Shown piece after piece: positions 5,610-6,885 of a DNA stretch of 6,885 nucleotides. The stretch is from the NCBI GenBank assembly GCA_024645065.1, contig JAHEGP010000173.1:1-6885 (forward strand), written 5' to 3'. The notes beneath the pieces are model-generated. The model was not told the DNA's origin. It worked only from the letters and a program-made list of their open reading frames with translations, and did no database searches. A program made the translations under genes and the position numbers. The stretch is from Cellvibrionales bacterium. GTDB taxonomy: Bacteria > Pseudomonadota > Gammaproteobacteria > Pseudomonadales > JAHEGP01. How positions within the stretch are numbered: position 1 is the stretch's first letter; the number at the start of each line of letters is the position of its first letter.

Positions 5610-5713
5610 AAGTCGCGCTACCTTTAAGTATCAATGCAAGAGCGTCAGCCCTTGCTCCACACAACCAGCCTGTGTGGGTTAGTGAGTATCCGAAACTGTC
5701 CAGCAAAAGCTGG
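5610..5713 (-). promoter_or_regulatory. Structured rpsA leader, three hairpins and weak SD
   Basis: Between cmk and rpsA the minus strand can form three consecutive hairpins. The first is CCAGC/GCTGG with a TTTT loop (5713-5700). The second is CCACACA/TGTGTGG with a 7-base loop (5677-5657). The third is GCAAGGGC/GCTCTTGC with a TGAC loop and one G-T wobble (5655-5636). A 26-base A/T-containing stretch then leads to the start codon, with AAAGG as the only Shine-Dalgarno-like element, 11 bases away. E. coli rpsA likewise has a multi-hairpin initiation region without a canonical Shine-Dalgarno, which S1 itself represses. By analogy this leader may mediate autogenous control. I found no clear promoter: GATACT at 5692-5687 is -10-like but lacks a -35. 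Confidence 0.5.
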
Positions 5714-5765
5714 CTACTCGCTGGTAGTTTCGCTTGTTCATCGGTTCAGGACAGCCGCCAACAGC

Positions 5766-6455
5766 TCATAGCAAACCCCGCACTCTGGCTTCTGCCAGGA
5801 TGCGCTGGTTCACTTCTTCTATGGTCAACCGGGTGCTGTCCAGCACCATCGCATCGGCCGCTGGCTTGAGCGGCGATGCACTCCTCTGGCTATCACGCTC
5901 ATCCCGAGCCTTTATGTCCGCCAAAAGCGGCGCGAGACTAACATCTTCTCCCTTGTCTTTCAACTGCTTGTAGCGGCGAGCGGCGCGTTCCTCGGCACTC
6001 GCGGTGAGAAACACCTTCAGTACCGCGTCCGGAAAAACCGCGGTACCCATATCGCGCCCGTCTGCAACAAGCCCTGGCCGCTCGGCAAATGACCGCTGAA
6101 GCGACAACAGGGCCTTGCGGACAACCGGGTGCGCCGCGACTCTGGAAGCCATGACACCAATCGACTCGTCCCGAATTGCCCGGCTGACATCTTCCCCCTG
6201 CAGCCAGACCACAGCCTCCAGGGCAGCGGAGGGCTCGAATGAGACCTCGAGAGCCTCCGCCAGCTGAGCCAGGGCGTCCGCCTGGTCCGGGCCGATTCCA
6301 CGACGGGAGGCAGCCAGGGCGACCAAACGGTAGAGTGCGCCGCTATCGAGGAAATTCCACTGCAGGTGTTGTGCCAGTAATTGGCTGATCGTGCCTTTGC
6401 CCGACCCGCTGGGGCCATCTACCGTGATGACTGGAACTGCCTCATCAACATTCAC
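5766..6455 (-). CDS. cmk: Cytidylate kinase
   Basis: A 229-residue P-loop kinase that phosphorylates CMP and dCMP with ATP in the cytoplasm, recycling CMP from RNA decay and lipid synthesis. The motifs follow the family order: P-loop GPSGSGKGT (14-22), nucleotide-binding LDSGALYR (36-43), GEDVS (87-91) and ADGRDMGTAVFP (131-142), with the arginine and aspartate that contact CMP. The lid region RDERDSQRSASPL (184-196) and LDST (205-208) follow. It is close to E. coli Cmk in length and order. The start is GTG at 6455, with AGAGGA eight bases upstream; only one base separates it from the aroA stop codon, so the two genes are surely co-transcribed and probably translationally coupled. No terminator separates it from rpsA. 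Confidence 0.98.
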   Translation of the reverse strand: MNVDEAVPVITVDGPSGSGKGTISQLLAQHLQWNFLDSGALYRLVALAASRRGIGPDQADALAQLAEALEVSFEPSAALEAVVWLQGEDVSRAIRDESIGVMASRVAAHPVVRKALLSLQRSFAERPGLVADGRDMGTAVFPDAVLKVFLTASAEERAARRYKQLKDKGEDVSLAPLLADIKARDERDSQRSASPLKPAADAMVLDSTRLTIEEVNQRILAEARVRGLL

Positions 6456-6456
6456 G

Positions 6457-6885
6457 TCAAGATTCCTCTGCTGAAACTTGCATACCGCAACAATTAGCTA
6501 ACTCAACGAATCCGGGGAAAGATGTTGCCACATTTGCGCAGTCGTCAATAACGATCTCCCCGTCAGCCCGCAAGCCGGCAACGGCAAAGGCCATGGCAAT
6601 TCGGTGATCACCGTGACTGGCCACCTGGCCGCTGCCGATGGCGCCCCCGGTGATCACGATGCCATCCGCCAGGGGCGAGGCGTCGATACCAAGCTGCACC
6701 AGCCCGTCCGCCATGACCTGAATCCGGTCACTTTCCTTGACCCGCAGCTCTTCCGCGCCATGCAGGGTGGTGCGCCCTTCTGCACAGGCTGCTGCGATGA
6801 ACAAGACCGGAAACTCGTCAATGGCCAATGGCACCAACCGAGGCGGAATCTCGATGCCGTGCAGCTTCGCCGAGCGGACGTGAAT
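6457..6885 (-). CDS. aroA: EPSP synthase (AroA), C-terminal part, runs off right edge
   Basis: The last 142 codons of 3-phosphoshikimate 1-carboxyvinyltransferase, which joins PEP to shikimate-3-phosphate in the pathway to chorismate. Visible motifs are VPLAIDEFP (18-26 of the fragment, with the catalytic-base aspartate), ELRVKESDR (46-54, with the Lys-Glu pair and the PEP-binding Arg) and HGDHRIAM (91-98, with a second PEP-binding Arg). ATSFPGF (120-126) closes the active-site region. At the position of E. coli Lys411 (AKTFPDYF) this protein has Thr in ATSFPGF, a form shared with Agrobacterium CP4-type and Pseudomonas-type enzymes. The 5' end is outside, so I cannot say whether it is fused to prephenate dehydrogenase (TyrA) as in Pseudomonas. 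The frame is open through the right edge of the window. Confidence 0.96.
   Translation of the reverse strand: MHVRSAKLHGIEIPPRLVPLAIDEFPVLFIAAACAEGRTTLHGAEELRVKESDRIQVMADGLVQLGIDASPLADGIVITGGAIGSGQVASHGDHRIAMAFAVAGLRADGEIVIDDCANVATSFPGFVELANCCGMQVSAEES

Noticed and set aside
5011..5682. 223-codon plus-strand frame antisense to rpsA
   Set aside because: It is a Ser/Thr/Arg-rich mirror of the rpsA coding strand without a ribosome binding site or family resemblance; rpsA itself is certain.

Overview
This is a conserved chromosomal housekeeping block from a gammaproteobacterium. Every protein-coding gene I can support lies on the minus strand, so the genes are transcribed from high to low coordinates. 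The order aroA-cmk-rpsA-ihfB followed directly by lapA-lapB-pyrF and a ComEA-like gene resembles Pseudomonas and Cellvibrionales-type marine gammaproteobacteria rather than enteric bacteria. In E. coli aroA/cmk/rpsA/ihfB and lapAB-pyrF are separate loci. The placement below class level is inference. I see no phage, insertion sequence, CRISPR array, tRNA or rRNA.

Layout in the direction of transcription: the 3' part of aroA (shikimate pathway) enters at the right edge and is one base from cmk (CMP kinase). A 156-bp leader with three hairpins and a poorly placed Shine-Dalgarno then leads into rpsA (ribosomal protein S1), which ends in a strong intrinsic terminator. A good sigma70 promoter for ihfB (IHF beta subunit) overlaps that terminator. 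ihfB ends in its own textbook terminator. A 450-bp gap follows, holding three tandem 67-bp GC-rich, hairpin-rich repeats and a possible lapA promoter. lapA and lapB (LPS assembly control), pyrF (OMP decarboxylase) and a short secreted helix-hairpin-helix protein probably form one operon, closed by a terminator at about 356-384. A DHH-family phosphoesterase gene starts at 274 and runs off the left edge.

The coding content is ordinary: nucleotide supply (cmk, pyrF), translation (rpsA), chromosome architecture (ihfB), aromatic amino acids (aroA) and envelope control (lapAB). The most unusual signal is the 67-bp tandem array just past the ihfB terminator. Read as minus-strand RNA, each unit holds two hairpins that present GGA in the loop, and a near-identical hairpin (12 of 13 bases) sits in the leader of the ComEA-like gene. 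This could be a CsrA/RsmA-type RNA signal or simply a dispersed palindromic repeat family; the sequence alone does not decide. Two other regulatory arrangements stand out: the three-hairpin rpsA leader, and the overlap of the rpsA terminator with the ihfB promoter.
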